This document shows, one piece after another, positions 9,857 to 18,919 of a stretch of 64,000 nt of DNA (its first letter is position 1; every line of letters starts with the position of its first letter). The position numbers and the translations under genes are program-made. The stretch comes from Acetobacteraceae bacterium (GTDB taxonomy: Bacteria > Pseudomonadota > Alphaproteobacteria > Acetobacterales > Acetobacteraceae), in contig JASHOA010000039.1 of assembly GCA_030041375.1 (NCBI GenBank), forward strand, positions 62,001 to 126,000. The letters are read 5' to 3'. The notes beneath the pieces were generated by a model that did not search any database, had not been told where the DNA came from, and saw nothing but the letters and a program-made list of their open reading frames with translations.

Positions 9857-10288
9857 CTAGCCGGCTGTGAGGCCGACGATGAAGATCAGCACGGTCAGTG
9901 CGGTTGCCGCTGCGAGCACTGTCCAGCCGGAAGCGTGATAGGTCGGCTTTTCGAAGCCCAACCCGGAATCCCAGACGAGATGGCGAATTCCATTACAGAA
10001 ATGAAACATGAGTGCCGCCGTCCAGAGAAAGAGGAGTATCTTTCCGAAGATGGAGGCAAAGAAGGCCTGGGCGGTCGCGAAGGGAGCCGGTCCGCTGGCG
10101 AGGGCCACCAGCCACCAGGTCAGGAACAGCGTGCCGACGCCGAGCCAGATGCCGCTGAAGCGGTGCATGATGGAGAGGACGGTAGTGATCTGCGGACGAT
10201 AGACCTGCAGATGCGGTGAAAGCGGCCTGTCGACGGGCTTGCCGTCGCTGCTAAGGCCGGACATCAGCGCCGCGCGTGCGTCCCGCAT
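9857..10288 (-). CDS. sdhC: Succinate dehydrogenase cytochrome b556 subunit
   Basis: This 143-residue membrane anchor of complex II contains the family signature RPLSPHLQVYRPQITT followed by SIMHRFSGIWL. The heme-ligand helix MFHFCNGIRHLVWDSG comes next, and three transmembrane segments are predicted. The chosen start (MRDARAALMSG) has GGAGAG 7 bases upstream; an internal ATG eight codons later (MSGLSSDGK) is an alternative. The gene begins the sdh block, 98 bases downstream of mtnP. Confidence 0.92.
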   Translation of the reverse strand: MRDARAALMSGLSSDGKPVDRPLSPHLQVYRPQITTVLSIMHRFSGIWLGVGTLFLTWWLVALASGPAPFATAQAFFASIFGKILLFLWTAALMFHFCNGIRHLVWDSGLGFEKPTYHASGWTVLAAATALTVLIFIVGLTAG

Positions 10289-10337
10289 GCGAAACTCTCC
10301 ACACTGGAAACGGCCGCCGCTCCGCAGCGGCACTGCT

Positions 10338-10366
10338 ATTCTTGTCCCGGGAGCGAGCGAGCGCAA
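10338..10366 (-). promoter_or_regulatory. Candidate sigma-70 promoter for sdhC
   Basis: In the mtnP-sdhC gap, reading toward sdhC, TTGCGC is followed after exactly 17 bases by AAGAAT, giving a predicted start about 43 bases before the sdhC ATG. A 6-bp perfect hairpin (GCCGCT/AGCGGC, 10316-10331) lies at the expected 5' end of the message. It would let sdh be expressed apart from petBC-mtnP. Match quality is moderate. Confidence 0.35.
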
Positions 10367-10386
10367 TCGCCCTGGTGCGTGCTCTC

Positions 10387-11274
10387 TCAGGCGGGATTGA
10401 GGATGCGACCCGCCACTGCATCGAGTTTCGCCATGAGCAGCGGGTTACGCATCGCGGGCACGGTGATGATGGCGTTATCGAGCGCGTGCTGACAGCCGGC
10501 GGGGCAGGGCGGGCGGGGCAGGGCAAGACGCGGCAGGACGGCACGGAGCAATGCCTGGGCGCGGGAGGCGTTCTCGTTCAGCGTGCGCACGACCGCTTCG
10601 ACCGTGACATGATCGTGATCCGGGTGCCAGCAGTCATAGTCAGTGACCATGGCAACGGTTGCGTAGCAGAGCTCCGCTTCACGGGCGAGCTTGGCCTCCG
10701 GCATGTTGGTCATGCCGATCACGGAAGCGCCCCATGAGCGGTAGAGCATGCTTTCGGCCCGGGTAGAGAATTGTGGGCCTTCCATCACCAGGTAGATGCC
10801 GCCGTGCGTGACGGGCAGGGCGATCGTGGCGGCGGCGTCGGCAAGAGCGTCGTCGAGGCGTCGACAGACCGGGGCGGCCATCGAGACGTGGGCGACGCAG
10901 CCTTCGCCGAAGAAGCTTTTCTCGCGAGCGAAAGTGCGGTCGATGAACTGGTCGACGAGAACGAAGCGGCCGGGTTCCAGCTTCTCGTTGAGGCTGCCGA
11001 CGGCGGAGAGCGAGAGAATCTCGGTGACGCCGGCGCGTTTCAAGGCATCGATATTGGCGCGGTAATTGAGATGGGTAGGCGAGAGCATGTGACCGCGGCC
11101 ATGGCGGGCGAGGAAGACACAGCGGTGGCCATCGAGACGGCCGAACAGCAGCGCGTCAGAGGGCGCACCCCAGGGAGTATGAAGGCGTTGCCACCGCTTT
11201 TCCTCGAGGCCCTCGATCTCGTAGAGGCCGGAGCCGCCGATGATTCCGACCAGCGGCTCGACTGCTCCCGGCAT
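10387..11274 (-). CDS. mtnP: S-methyl-5'-thioadenosine phosphorylase
   Basis: This 295-residue cytosolic enzyme cleaves methylthioadenosine with phosphate to adenine and methylthioribose 1-phosphate in methionine salvage. Diagnostic motifs are GIIGGSGLYEIEGLEE at the N-terminus, TPWGAPSD, the phosphate-binding RHGRGHMLSPTHLNYRANI, and VMEGPQFSTRAES for the substrate site. The ATG overlaps the petC stop by one base (TGATG), so translation is probably coupled to cytochrome c1. That is an unusual partner for a salvage enzyme. Confidence 0.93.
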   Translation of the reverse strand: MPGAVEPLVGIIGGSGLYEIEGLEEKRWQRLHTPWGAPSDALLFGRLDGHRCVFLARHGRGHMLSPTHLNYRANIDALKRAGVTEILSLSAVGSLNEKLEPGRFVLVDQFIDRTFAREKSFFGEGCVAHVSMAAPVCRRLDDALADAAATIALPVTHGGIYLVMEGPQFSTRAESMLYRSWGASVIGMTNMPEAKLAREAELCYATVAMVTDYDCWHPDHDHVTVEAVVRTLNENASRAQALLRAVLPRLALPRPPCPAGCQHALDNAIITVPAMRNPLLMAKLDAVAGRILNPA

Positions 11275-12035
11275 CAATGCTCCACGTCGGACCAGACTTT
11301 GCGCTTCAGGGCGTAAGTGAGGCCGGTGACGAAGACCAGAAAGAGCACGACGTGCACGCCGATGCGCTTGCGCTGATCGGCGTGCGGGTTGGCGACAAAA
11401 TAAAGGAAGGTTGCGACGTCGTGTGCCATCTGCGGAACCGTGGCCGGTGTGCCGTCCGCATAGGTGACAGCGCCGTCATGCAGCGGCGGCGGCATGGCGA
11501 TGAGGTTGCCGGGGAAGTAGATGTTGTAGTAGCGCCCTGGGGGAACGGTGATGCCCGGAGGCGGATTCCGGAATCCATTCAGGATCGCATAGATGTAGGT
11601 GGGGCCGCCCTCAAAGGCGTTGGCCATCAGCGATTGGTCCGGCGGCACCGCGCCGTTGAATGCGGCCTCGGCGGCGGCTTGGGTTGGGAACGGCGAGGGG
11701 AAGGCGTCCGCCGGCTTGCCGGGGACCGGGCTGCTCTGGCCTTGCGCATTGGGGGGGCCCGGCACCTGCACAGAAGCCGCGATCGCTGCGATCTGCTCCG
11801 GCGTGTAGCCGATGCCGGCAAGGTCGCGGAAGTGGAACTGCGTCATCGAGTGGCAGGCGGAGCAGACCTGCTTGTAGACCTGATAGCCGCGCTGGGCGGC
11901 GGCCTGGTCGATGGTACCGAAGGGTCCCTCGAAGCTCCAGAAGACGCGCGGCAGAGGCGGAGTTTCCTGGGCTGCCGCAGGCAGAGCGGAAAGGGCGAGG
12001 CCGAGGGCTGCCGCGGCAAGAGCGAGCGTGCGCAT
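11274..12035 (-). CDS. petC: Ubiquinol-cytochrome c reductase cytochrome c1
   Basis: This 253-residue subunit of the bc1 complex has a signal peptide ([18 protein letters not shown]...AAAQ), the heme-c site VCSACH near residue 55, and the periplasmic domain with the distal PQMAHD methionine region. A C-terminal membrane anchor (VHVVLFLVFVTGLTYALKRK) tethers it to the inner membrane. Its ATG overlaps the petB stop by one base. Coding extends upstream in frame inside petB but is not protein-like there. Confidence 0.94.
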   Translation of the reverse strand: MRTLALAAAALGLALSALPAAAQETPPLPRVFWSFEGPFGTIDQAAAQRGYQVYKQVCSACHSMTQFHFRDLAGIGYTPEQIAAIAASVQVPGPPNAQGQSSPVPGKPADAFPSPFPTQAAAEAAFNGAVPPDQSLMANAFEGGPTYIYAILNGFRNPPPGITVPPGRYYNIYFPGNLIAMPPPLHDGAVTYADGTPATVPQMAHDVATFLYFVANPHADQRKRIGVHVVLFLVFVTGLTYALKRKVWSDVEH

Positions 12036-13312
12036 CAGGCCTTCTCCATCGGCCGGGCCGCTGCGGCCGAGGGCAGGGCGCCCCCGCCGAGCACGCTCTT
12101 GCTGATGCTTTCGGGCAGCGGCAGCGGCCGCTCGAGCTTGCCGACCAAGGGGAGGAAAATCAGCATGTGGATGTAGTACCAGACGGTGGCGATGCGACCG
12201 AGCAGGATGAAGATGCCAACCGGCCTGTTGGCGCCGACGTAGCCGAGCACGAACACGTCGATGACGAAGAGGACCCAGAGCCAGCGCATGATCGGGCGGA
12301 AGCGGCAGCTTCGGACCGGGCTGGTGTCGAGCCAGGGCAGGAAGAAGAGGACGAAGATCGAGCCGAACAGGAGCACGACGCCGCCCAGCTTGTTCGGCAC
12401 GGAACGGAGGATCGCGTAGAACGGCAGGAAGTACCACTCCGGCACGATATCGGAGGGAGTCTGGAGGGGATTGGCCTGGATGGAGTTGTTCGGGTCCATC
12501 AGCAGCGGTTGGTGCGGGATGAAGAACACCAGGATCGCGAAGACGATCAGGTAAACGCAGACGCCGACACTGTCCTTGACCGTGTAATAGGGGTGGAAGG
12601 GCAGCGTATCCTGCGGACCTTTGACATCGATGCCGAGCGGATTGTTCGAGCCTACCGTGTGCAGCGCCATAATGTGCAGGACGAGGAAGCCGACGATGAT
12701 GAAGGGCAGGAGGTAGTGCAGGCTGAAGAAGCGGTTAAGCGTGGGGTTGGCGACTGCGAAGCCGCCCCAGAGCCAGGTGACGATGCCATGGCCGACCACC
12801 GGAATGGCGCCGAAGAGATTGGTGATGACGGTGGCGCCCCAGAACGACATCTGGCCCCATGGCAGCACATAGCCCATGAAAGCGGTGGCCATCAGGAGCA
12901 GCAGCAGCACGACGCCGAGCATCCAGATCATCTCGCGCGGCTTCTTGTAGGAGCCGTAATAGAGACCGCGGAAGATATGCACATAGACAGTGACGAAGAA
13001 AAGAGAGGCGCCGACCACGTGGAGGTAGCGGATCATCCAGCCCCAGTTCACATCGCGCATGATGCGCTCGACGGAATCGAAGGCGCCGGCGGTGCTCGGG
13101 TTGTAATTCATCGCCAGGAAGATCCCGGTGATGATCATGATCGCGAGGTTGACGGTGGCGAGCGCGCCGAAATTCCAGAAATAGTTGAAATTCTTGGGGG
13201 TCGGGAACTGGCGGTATTCCTTGTGCATGGCCGTGAAGACGGGAAGCCTGGCATCGATCCAGTGCACGACCGGGTTTTTGAATTCGTTTTCCTGGAGACC
13301 GAGTTCGGCCAT
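12035..13312 (-). CDS. petB: Ubiquinol-cytochrome c reductase cytochrome b
   Basis: This 425-residue membrane subunit of the bc1 complex has eight or more transmembrane helices. It contains the Qo-site stretch [19 protein letters not shown], heme-ligand histidines in RYLHVVGAS and SLHYLLPF, and the [13 protein letters not shown] motif of full-length cytochrome b. The start [11 protein letters not shown] has GAGAGAA just upstream. The usual upstream neighbour petA (Rieske protein) is absent. Only ~217 bases separate petB from the divergent hemF, and neither they nor the rest of the window encode a Rieske CTHLGC motif. Confidence 0.95.
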   Translation of the reverse strand: MAELGLQENEFKNPVVHWIDARLPVFTAMHKEYRQFPTPKNFNYFWNFGALATVNLAIMIITGIFLAMNYNPSTAGAFDSVERIMRDVNWGWMIRYLHVVGASLFFVTVYVHIFRGLYYGSYKKPREMIWMLGVVLLLLLMATAFMGYVLPWGQMSFWGATVITNLFGAIPVVGHGIVTWLWGGFAVANPTLNRFFSLHYLLPFIIVGFLVLHIMALHTVGSNNPLGIDVKGPQDTLPFHPYYTVKDSVGVCVYLIVFAILVFFIPHQPLLMDPNNSIQANPLQTPSDIVPEWYFLPFYAILRSVPNKLGGVVLLFGSIFVLFFLPWLDTSPVRSCRFRPIMRWLWVLFVIDVFVLGYVGANRPVGIFILLGRIATVWYYIHMLIFLPLVGKLERPLPLPESISKSVLGGGALPSAAAARPMEKA

Positions 13313-13529
13313 CGTTCTCTCACTCTTTCGTTCGGCGATCCGGTGCCGCTTTCGACCATCCGGGCGGACGAGAGCCCTATCCCGCGTACGCGATCGGGCA
13401 GGAGGGAGGACCTCGCCAGGCGGACAACACAAGCAGCACCACCCGGCCGGGGCATCCCGGCGGCGGGCGGCGCCCATACTAGGTGGCCGGCTTCCCCCCT
13501 GCAACACGCCCTGGCGCGGGGCTAGCCAC

Positions 13530-14402
13530 GTGGCAAAGGACGACCTGTCCGGGCACGCGCTGGTCAAGGAAGACGCGGTAGCGTGGTTCCGCGCCTTGCA
13601 GGGACGGCTGATGGCGGCCTTCGAGTCGATCGAGAAGGAGGCCGAAGGGACCGCAGGGGTGGCAGGGCGTTTTGTGCGGACGCCCTGGATCCGGCCAAAC
13701 TTGGCGGGCGGAGGCGAGACCGCGCTGATGCATGGGCGAGTGTTCGAGAAGGTGGGGGTGAACGTCTCGGCGGTTTCCGGGCGCTTCGACGCGGAGTTTC
13801 AGGGGCAGATTCCCGGTGCAGAGGAGGATCCGCGCTTCTTTGCCGCCGGCATCAGCCTGGTTGCGCACATGCAGAGTCCGCACGTGCCGGCGGCGCACAT
13901 GAACACGCGGCTTGTCATTACGACGCGCGGGTGGTTCGGTGGCGGGGCGGATCTGACGCCGATGCGTCCCGAAGCGCCCGAGTCGCTCGCGGATGCCAAG
14001 ATCTTCCATGCGGCGCTCCGGGCAGCGTGCGAGACGCACGACCCTGAGTACTATCCACGTTTCAAGAAATGGTGCGACGAGTATTTTTTCCTGCCGCACC
14101 GGGGCGAGCCGCGGGGGGCGGGGGGCATTTTCTATGACCATTTCTTCAGCGGCGACGCGGCGGCGGACTTTGCGTTCACGCGCGATGTCGGGCTTGCCTT
14201 TCTCGAGGTCTATCCGCGAATCGTGCGCGCGCGCATGGGCCGGCGCTGGAGTGCCGAAGAGCGCGCGCATCAACTCATCCGGCGCGGACGGTACGTCGAG
14301 TTCAATCTTCTTTACGATAGAGGAACAATGTTCGGCCTCAGGACGGGGGGCAATCCGGAGGCGATCCTGATGAGCCTGCCGCCCGAGGTGCGCTGGCCGT
14401 GA
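13530..14402 (+). CDS. hemF: Oxygen-dependent coproporphyrinogen III oxidase
   Basis: This ~290-residue cytosolic enzyme converts coproporphyrinogen III to protoporphyrinogen IX with O2 in heme synthesis. It shows [29 protein letters not shown], the [10 protein letters not shown] stretch, [16 protein letters not shown] and a C-terminal [13 protein letters not shown], as in the family. The first ATG lies only 28 residues into the homologous region, so a GTG ([12 protein letters not shown]) was preferred as start; the ribosome-binding site there is weak. The gene diverges from petB, consistent with heme supply for cytochromes. It converges with the ABC transporter gene. Confidence 0.92.
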   Translation: MAKDDLSGHALVKEDAVAWFRALQGRLMAAFESIEKEAEGTAGVAGRFVRTPWIRPNLAGGGETALMHGRVFEKVGVNVSAVSGRFDAEFQGQIPGAEEDPRFFAAGISLVAHMQSPHVPAAHMNTRLVITTRGWFGGGADLTPMRPEAPESLADAKIFHAALRAACETHDPEYYPRFKKWCDEYFFLPHRGEPRGAGGIFYDHFFSGDAAADFAFTRDVGLAFLEVYPRIVRARMGRRWSAEERAHQLIRRGRYVEFNLLYDRGTMFGLRTGGNPEAILMSLPPEVRWP

Positions 14403-14409
14403 GCGGCCG

Positions 14410-16155
14410 TTACTGGGCGAGGGCCTGGGTGCGGACGAGGCGGGCGTAGAGGCCGTCTTCGGCGAGGAGGCCGGCATGCGTGCCCCGTTCGGTCGCGCGG
14501 CCCCCCGCCATTGCCACCACGAGGTCAGCATCGCGCACGGTGGAGAGGCGGTGCGCGATGACGATCGTGGTGCGGCCATGGCGGAGGCGGGCAAGGGCCT
14601 GCTGGATGGCTGCCTCGCTTTCGGTGTCGAGGGAACTGGTTGCCTCGTCGAGCAAGAGAATGCGCGGGTTGCGCAGAAGCGCGCGAGCGAGAGCGACGCG
14701 CTGGCGCTGCCCGCCTGAGAGGCGCTGCCCGCCAGGGCCGACGCGGGTTGCGTAGCCTTCGGGCAGGGCGGCGATGAAATCGGCGGCAGCAGCCGCGGCG
14801 GCAGCGGCGATTGCTTCGTCTGAAGCACCGGGCCGGCCCATGCGAATGTTGGCGGCGATCGTGTCGTCGAACAGCAGCGTGTCCTGGCCGACATAGGCGA
14901 TCGCATCGCGGAGGCTTTCGAGGCGGAGATGACGGACATCGACACCATCGATCAGAATACGGCCGCGGGTCGTGTCGTGGAGGCGGGGAATGAGGGCCAG
15001 CGCCGTCGATTTGCCCGCGCCGGACGGGCCGACGAGAGCGACCGTCAGGCCAGGCTCTGCCTCGAAGTCCAGATCAACGAGGCCAGTGCGCCCGTCGGGA
15101 TAGACGAATCCGGCATGCTCGAAGCGGACGCGGCCCGCGCCGGGTGGCAGCGGCACGGCATCCGGCGGCTCGACGATCGAGGGTTGTTCGTCGATGACGG
15201 CGAAGACACGGGCCAGGCCGGCGAGTCCCTCCTGGAGCGAGGCGTTGAGAGAACCCAAGGAACGGAGCGGGCGGGAGGCAATCAGGAGTGCGGCAACGAA
15301 GCCGGTGAAATTGCCGATCGAGTGACCGCCGAGCGCGGCGCGCCAGCCGGCAAAGCCGATCACGAGCGCGACAGCGGTGCCGCCAAGCACCTCGAGCACG
15401 GGATCGACGCGGGCGCGGTTGCGGGCGATCCGGTAGAGGGACGAGTAGAGACGCTGGAAGGCGGTGCGGGCGCGGGCGGCTTCGGTTTCCTCCAGGCGGT
15501 AGGCGCGGACGATCCGCGCCTGGGCAAAACTCTCGTTGAGGAGGGCCGAGGCCTCGCCGACCCGTTCCTGCATGCCGCTCGAGGCGTGGCGGATGCGGTC
15601 TCCGAGGCGGAGGATAGGAAGGCCGGCGAGCGGATAGAGCGCGGCGGCGATCAGGGTCAGCAGCCAGTCGAGCCAGAGCATCGAGGCGAAGAGCCCGAGC
15701 AGCGTGAAGGCATCGCCGAGGCCGTTGGCGGCACGCGAGAGCGCCTCGCGGATCACCGCGGCATCGGTGGTGAAACGGGTGGCGAGCTGGGCCGGGGAAT
15801 CGCGCTCGACGCGTGCGAGGTCGGCGCGCACGAGGTGCTCGAACATCCGGACCTGGAGCGAGCGGATCACCCCGAGGACTGCCTTCTGCACCAGCACGGT
15901 CTGCCCGTACTGGGCGGCGGCACGGGTGCCGGTGACGATGATCACCAGAACAGGAATCTGATAGAGGATGCGCGCGTCCTTGTCGGCGAACATGGTGAAG
16001 GCGTGGTCGATGACCACCGGATAAAGGGCGGTTGCGCCGGCGCCGAGCAGGGTAAAGAGGAGGATCGGGACGAAGATCCCGCGTTCCAGGCGGATGTGCT
16101 CGCGCCAGAGCCGGTACACCAGGACGCGCGTCGAGTCCGGAGCGAGGGGACGCAT
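14410..16155 (-). CDS. ABC exporter, fused membrane and ATPase domains (MsbA-like)
   Basis: This 581-residue half-transporter has six predicted transmembrane helices in residues 1-310 and a nucleotide-binding domain from about 340. Walker A is GPSGAGKST, the Q-loop is YVGQDTLLFDD, the signature is LSGGQRQR, Walker B is ILLLDEAT and the H-loop is IAHR. The order and spacing match the MsbA/lipid-exporter group, with lipid A or another lipid/drug as likely substrate. An Ala-rich tract (IAAAAAAAAAD) sits between Q-loop and signature. The cca-like gene lies 13 bases upstream on the same strand. Confidence 0.88.
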   Translation of the reverse strand: MRPLAPDSTRVLVYRLWREHIRLERGIFVPILLFTLLGAGATALYPVVIDHAFTMFADKDARILYQIPVLVIIVTGTRAAAQYGQTVLVQKAVLGVIRSLQVRMFEHLVRADLARVERDSPAQLATRFTTDAAVIREALSRAANGLGDAFTLLGLFASMLWLDWLLTLIAAALYPLAGLPILRLGDRIRHASSGMQERVGEASALLNESFAQARIVRAYRLEETEAARARTAFQRLYSSLYRIARNRARVDPVLEVLGGTAVALVIGFAGWRAALGGHSIGNFTGFVAALLIASRPLRSLGSLNASLQEGLAGLARVFAVIDEQPSIVEPPDAVPLPPGAGRVRFEHAGFVYPDGRTGLVDLDFEAEPGLTVALVGPSGAGKSTALALIPRLHDTTRGRILIDGVDVRHLRLESLRDAIAYVGQDTLLFDDTIAANIRMGRPGASDEAIAAAAAAAAADFIAALPEGYATRVGPGGQRLSGGQRQRVALARALLRNPRILLLDEATSSLDTESEAAIQQALARLRHGRTTIVIAHRLSTVRDADLVVAMAGGRATERGTHAGLLAEDGLYARLVRTQALAQ

Positions 16156-16168
16156 GGCAGGGCGTTTA

Positions 16169-17383
16169 TCAGGCTCTGAGCCGGCTTAGAAGTTCCGCCC
16201 GGCAGGCCGTCGCGTCGGCGACGCAGCCGCCGGCGAGCCACCAGGCGCGGACGGCGGCGAGTGCTCTGCCGACGGCTTCGCCGGGGGCCATACCGAGCAC
16301 GAGCGCATCGCGTCCGGCGAGCGGGAAGACGGGGCGCGGGGTCGTGGCCAGGCGTGCTCGGAGCCGTCCGCCTTCCGCCCCGCCGATGCCGGCAAGCAAA
16401 GTGCGGGCGATCAGGGATTCGGCCGGTTCCTCGGCAAGCAGCCGGCGGAGGGCTGCCGGGTCGGCCGTCACGGGCGGGATGGGACCCGAAAGAAGGCGGA
16501 CCAGTGTCCTGGACTCGGCGGCGGAAAGGCGGAAGCGGCTGGCAAAGAGGCCCGGAAGGTCTTTAGATGCAGGAGCGCCGCTGATGAGTGCGGCGAGCCG
16601 GAGCAACGGATCGGGTGGTGCGGCGAGAGCGGCGAGGCTCGCGAGGGCGGGGAGATCTCGGGCCTCCGGGAGGAGCGCGCGCAGCACGCCGGCGCGATGC
16701 ATGAGGGCGAGGGCGGCGCGCGGATCGGGCGCCGCAAGCAGGCGCTTCAACTCGCTCCAGACGCGCTCCGCGGAGAGATTGTCGAGCTCCGTGGCGGCAG
16801 CGGCGAGGGCGGCAAAGGTTGGGGCGTCGGGCGGGAGGCGGGCGAAAAAGGCGAAGAAGCGGAAGTAGCGGAGCGCACGGAGGCGGTCCTCGGCGATCCG
16901 TTGCTCGGGGCGCCCGACGAAGCGGAGGCGGCCGGCGATGAGATCGGGAAGGCCGCCGTAATAGTCGAACACGGCGCCAGAGCGGGTGAGCGAGAGAGCG
17001 TTCAAGGTGAAATCGCGACGCGATGCATCGGCCTGCCAGCTCGTGGTGAAGGCGACCTCGGCGTGGCGGCCGTCGGTTTCGATGTCCTGGCGGAGAGTGG
17101 TGATCTCGTAGCTCCGAACGGGGCCAAGTGCGGTAACGGTGCCGTGCGAAAGGCCGGTCGGTAGCACGCGCAGGCCGGCGCCTTCGAGTGCCGCGGTGAC
17201 CTGCTCGGGGCTCTCAGGCGTTGCAATGTCGATATCCGTGACCGGGCGGCAGAGCAGGGTATCGCGCACGGCGCCGCCGACGATCCGGGCGTCGGCGAGA
17301 GCGGTGAGGATGGTGGCGAGGTCGGGCTCGAAGAGAAAAGCGGGGGGGGCAATTCTCAGCACCGGTGCCGGTTCGGAGGACAG
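16169..17383 (-). CDS. CCA-adding/poly(A) polymerase family nucleotidyltransferase, probable CTG start
   Basis: This class II tRNA nucleotidyltransferase/poly(A) polymerase-family protein is about 404 residues long. It shows the catalytic GGAVRDTLLCRPVTDIDIAT with the two metal aspartates, RRDFTLNALSL, the GRLRFVGRPEQRIAEDRLRALRYFRF block, and a helical C-terminal tail. It probably repairs or completes tRNA 3' CCA ends. No ATG exists upstream of the conserved region in frame. A perfect AGGAGG (17390-17395) lies 6 bases before a CTG (LSSEPAPVLRI), making CTG the best-placed start; in-frame GTGs at 17362, 17440 and 17476 lack such a site. Eight consecutive C residues near the N-terminus could cause slippage. 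Confidence 0.85.
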   Translation of the reverse strand: MSSEPAPVLRIAPPAFLFEPDLATILTALADARIVGGAVRDTLLCRPVTDIDIATPESPEQVTAALEGAGLRVLPTGLSHGTVTALGPVRSYEITTLRQDIETDGRHAEVAFTTSWQADASRRDFTLNALSLTRSGAVFDYYGGLPDLIAGRLRFVGRPEQRIAEDRLRALRYFRFFAFFARLPPDAPTFAALAAAATELDNLSAERVWSELKRLLAAPDPRAALALMHRAGVLRALLPEARDLPALASLAALAAPPDPLLRLAALISGAPASKDLPGLFASRFRLSAAESRTLVRLLSGPIPPVTADPAALRRLLAEEPAESLIARTLLAGIGGAEGGRLRARLATTPRPVFPLAGRDALVLGMAPGEAVGRALAAVRAWWLAGGCVADATACRAELLSRLRA

Positions 17384-17424
17384 AGGAAACCTCCTCGGGG
17401 GATGATTTCGGTTCGGGAAGGCTG

Positions 17425-17545
17425 GTGTGCCGGCGCTCACGCGCGGTATCCGTTGATGCCCCGTAGCGGTCGGCACACTACTCTTTATTTTCAGTGGCCT
17501 CTCATCCCCTTTTCGTTTGCTGCCGGCGGCCGCAAACGAAAAGGG
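17425..17545 (+). repeat. Two-hairpin structured repeat, copy A
   Basis: The element begins with an 8-bp inverted repeat GTGTGCCG/CGGCACAC enclosing 38 bases. The conserved string CTCTTTATTTTCAGTG follows, then a strong hairpin whose 14-bp arms (17507-17520 and 17532-17545) are perfectly complementary. A second copy lies inverted at 20757-20870. The first 54-base module aligns without gaps between copies, by my count 39 of 54 identical; the second half is more similar. It starts inside the possible 5' extension of the cca-like gene and ends before the flavin reductase gene. The function is unknown. Confidence 0.75.
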
Positions 17546-17634
17546 TCAGGACGTTAGCACGGTCGGGGCGGGCTTCCGCGATTGGGCAGGGCTTTCTACC
17601 TTGCGGGGCTCGGGCGTGGGGCGGCGGCATCCTG

Positions 17635-18144
17635 ATGGTGAGCCGGGAAATTTATCGGGAAGCGATGGCGCGGCTTGGGGCCGCAGTGAATGTGGTGACG
17701 ACGGATGGCGTTGCGGGACGGGGCGGTTGCACGGCCTCGGCAGTGTGCAGCGTGACGGACGATCCGCCGACGCTGCTCGTTTGCCTCAATCGCGGCAGCG
17801 AGATGTGCGCTCTGGCACGCGCGAATACGGTACTTTGCGTGAACACCCTGGGGGCTGGCCAAGCCGTGCTTTCCCCGCTGTTTGCCGGAGAGACCGGCAG
17901 AAATGTGCGCGAACGGTTCACGGCGGGACAGTGGGAGCCGCTGGCAACGGGGGCCCCGGTGCTGGCGGGGGCGGTGGTGAGCTTCGACTGCCTGATCTCG
18001 CAAGTGACGGAGGTCGGCACGCACAGTGTTTTTTTCTGTGCGGTCGAGGCAATCCGGTTGGGTGCGGAGGAGGACGAGGCGCTGATTTATTTCCGGCGCC
18101 GTTATCACCGTACCGGGGCGCGGGCGCATAGCCGACGGCGGTAG
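17635..18144 (+). CDS. Flavin reductase-like FMN-binding protein
   Basis: This 169-residue protein belongs to the flavin reductase (RutF/HpaC-type) split-barrel family, which supplies reduced flavin to monooxygenases. Motifs visible are the N-terminal AMARLGAAVNVVTTDG, GGCTASAVCSVTDDPPTLLVCLNR, CVNTLGAGQ and the C-terminal FFCAVEAIRLG with ALIYFRRRYH. The ATG (MVSREIYREAM) gives the normal family length; the frame is open upstream through repeat copy A, which was judged non-coding. No partner monooxygenase lies nearby. A small imperfect hairpin (CACTGC/GCAGTG) follows the stop. Confidence 0.85.
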   Translation: MVSREIYREAMARLGAAVNVVTTDGVAGRGGCTASAVCSVTDDPPTLLVCLNRGSEMCALARANTVLCVNTLGAGQAVLSPLFAGETGRNVRERFTAGQWEPLATGAPVLAGAVVSFDCLISQVTEVGTHSVFFCAVEAIRLGAEEDEALIYFRRRYHRTGARAHSRRR

Positions 18145-18153
18145 CTCCACTGC

Positions 18154-18182
18154 TTCACAAGGGAGGCAGTGCTTGGTATAGG
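18154..18182 (+). promoter_or_regulatory. Probable promoter of tRNA-Lys
   Basis: TTCACA and TATAGG are separated by 17 bases, placing transcription start about 20 bases before the mature tRNA. A 7-bp GC-rich hairpin (TGCGGGC/GCCCGCA, 18191-18207) lies in the 5' leader. Confidence 0.5.
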
Positions 18183-18211
18183 CGCGGGGATGCGGGCTTC
18201 GCCCGCACGGC

Positions 18212-18284
<73 letters not shown>

Positions 18285-18362
18285 TGGCAATTCCAATGAG
18301 TTAGCGGCGCCTCCGCAGAATGCTAGCCACTCGGCCCGAGGCTGCTAGCCACTCCCGGGTTT

Positions 18363-18698
18363 TCATTTCGTTCCCGGCGCAGCGGATTCGCGCAACGGTT
18401 GTATGTTGGCGCCGGGGAGGCGGGCGATCGCCGCCGCCGCGAGCCGGCGCTGACGCGCCTGCTCGGTGTAGTGCGCCACCATCGCGCGGGTCTTGTGGCC
18501 GGTGACAGACTGGATTTCGGCATCGCTGGCGCCGGACTCGGCGAGCTGCGAGGCCATCGTGTGGCGGAGGCCGTGGAAGTGGAGGTCGCCGGCGAGGCCG
18601 AGCTCGGCGCGCACCTGGGCGAATCGATGCTCGTACCAGCTCGCCCCCATCCGCTCTCGACCAATCGGCGTCAGGCGGGCATTCCTGTGCACGTTCAT
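18363..18698 (-). pseudogene. Tyrosine recombinase (phage integrase) C-terminal remnant
   Basis: About 110 residues of the catalytic C-terminus of a tyrosine integrase remain. HFHGLRHTMASQLAESG carries the HxxR box, VTGH the second histidine and MVAHYTEQ the nucleophile tyrosine. The N-terminal two thirds, including the first catalytic arginine, are missing. At the break the frame continues into a 91-bp hairpin repeat that also occurs at 43.5 kb, so the gene was probably truncated by that element or by a rearrangement there. Proximity to the 3' end of tRNA-Lys suggests a former integrated element; no flanking att duplication was found. Confidence 0.85.
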
Positions 18699-18786
18699 CC
18701 GGTCTCTCTCCTGGGCAGCTATGGCTTCGACACCCTCAGCGTCTCCCGGACAGGACCGGATGAACAACCTGTTGAAACCTCACAGC
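18693..18786 (-). repeat. 91-bp hairpin repeat, copy 1
   Basis: This is about 95 percent identical (5 differences in 91 bases by my alignment) to the copy at 43476-43566, in the opposite orientation. Twelve-base arms GTTCATCCGGTC and GACCGGATGAAC (18754-18765 and 18693-18704) form a perfect stem enclosing ~49 bases. A conserved one-sided tail (GCTGTGAGGTTTCAA) lies outside the stem. It abuts the truncated integrase. It may be an insertion-sequence end or an independent structured repeat. Confidence 0.8.
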
Positions 18787-18919
18787 CAGGTCTCGCTCTT
18801 GCCTCCTCCGGCCTGCTTTGCCACCATCCCCACCCGTTCAGGTTCATCCCCATGCCGCCACACGATCCGGCCCGCTTCGCACCCTGGCGTCGGCATTCCC
18901 GAGCTACGCGGTGACCGGT

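Noticed and set aside
13313-13529. A short petA (Rieske) gene between petB and hemF
   Set aside because: The gap is too short and no CTHLGC-type motif is present in any frame.
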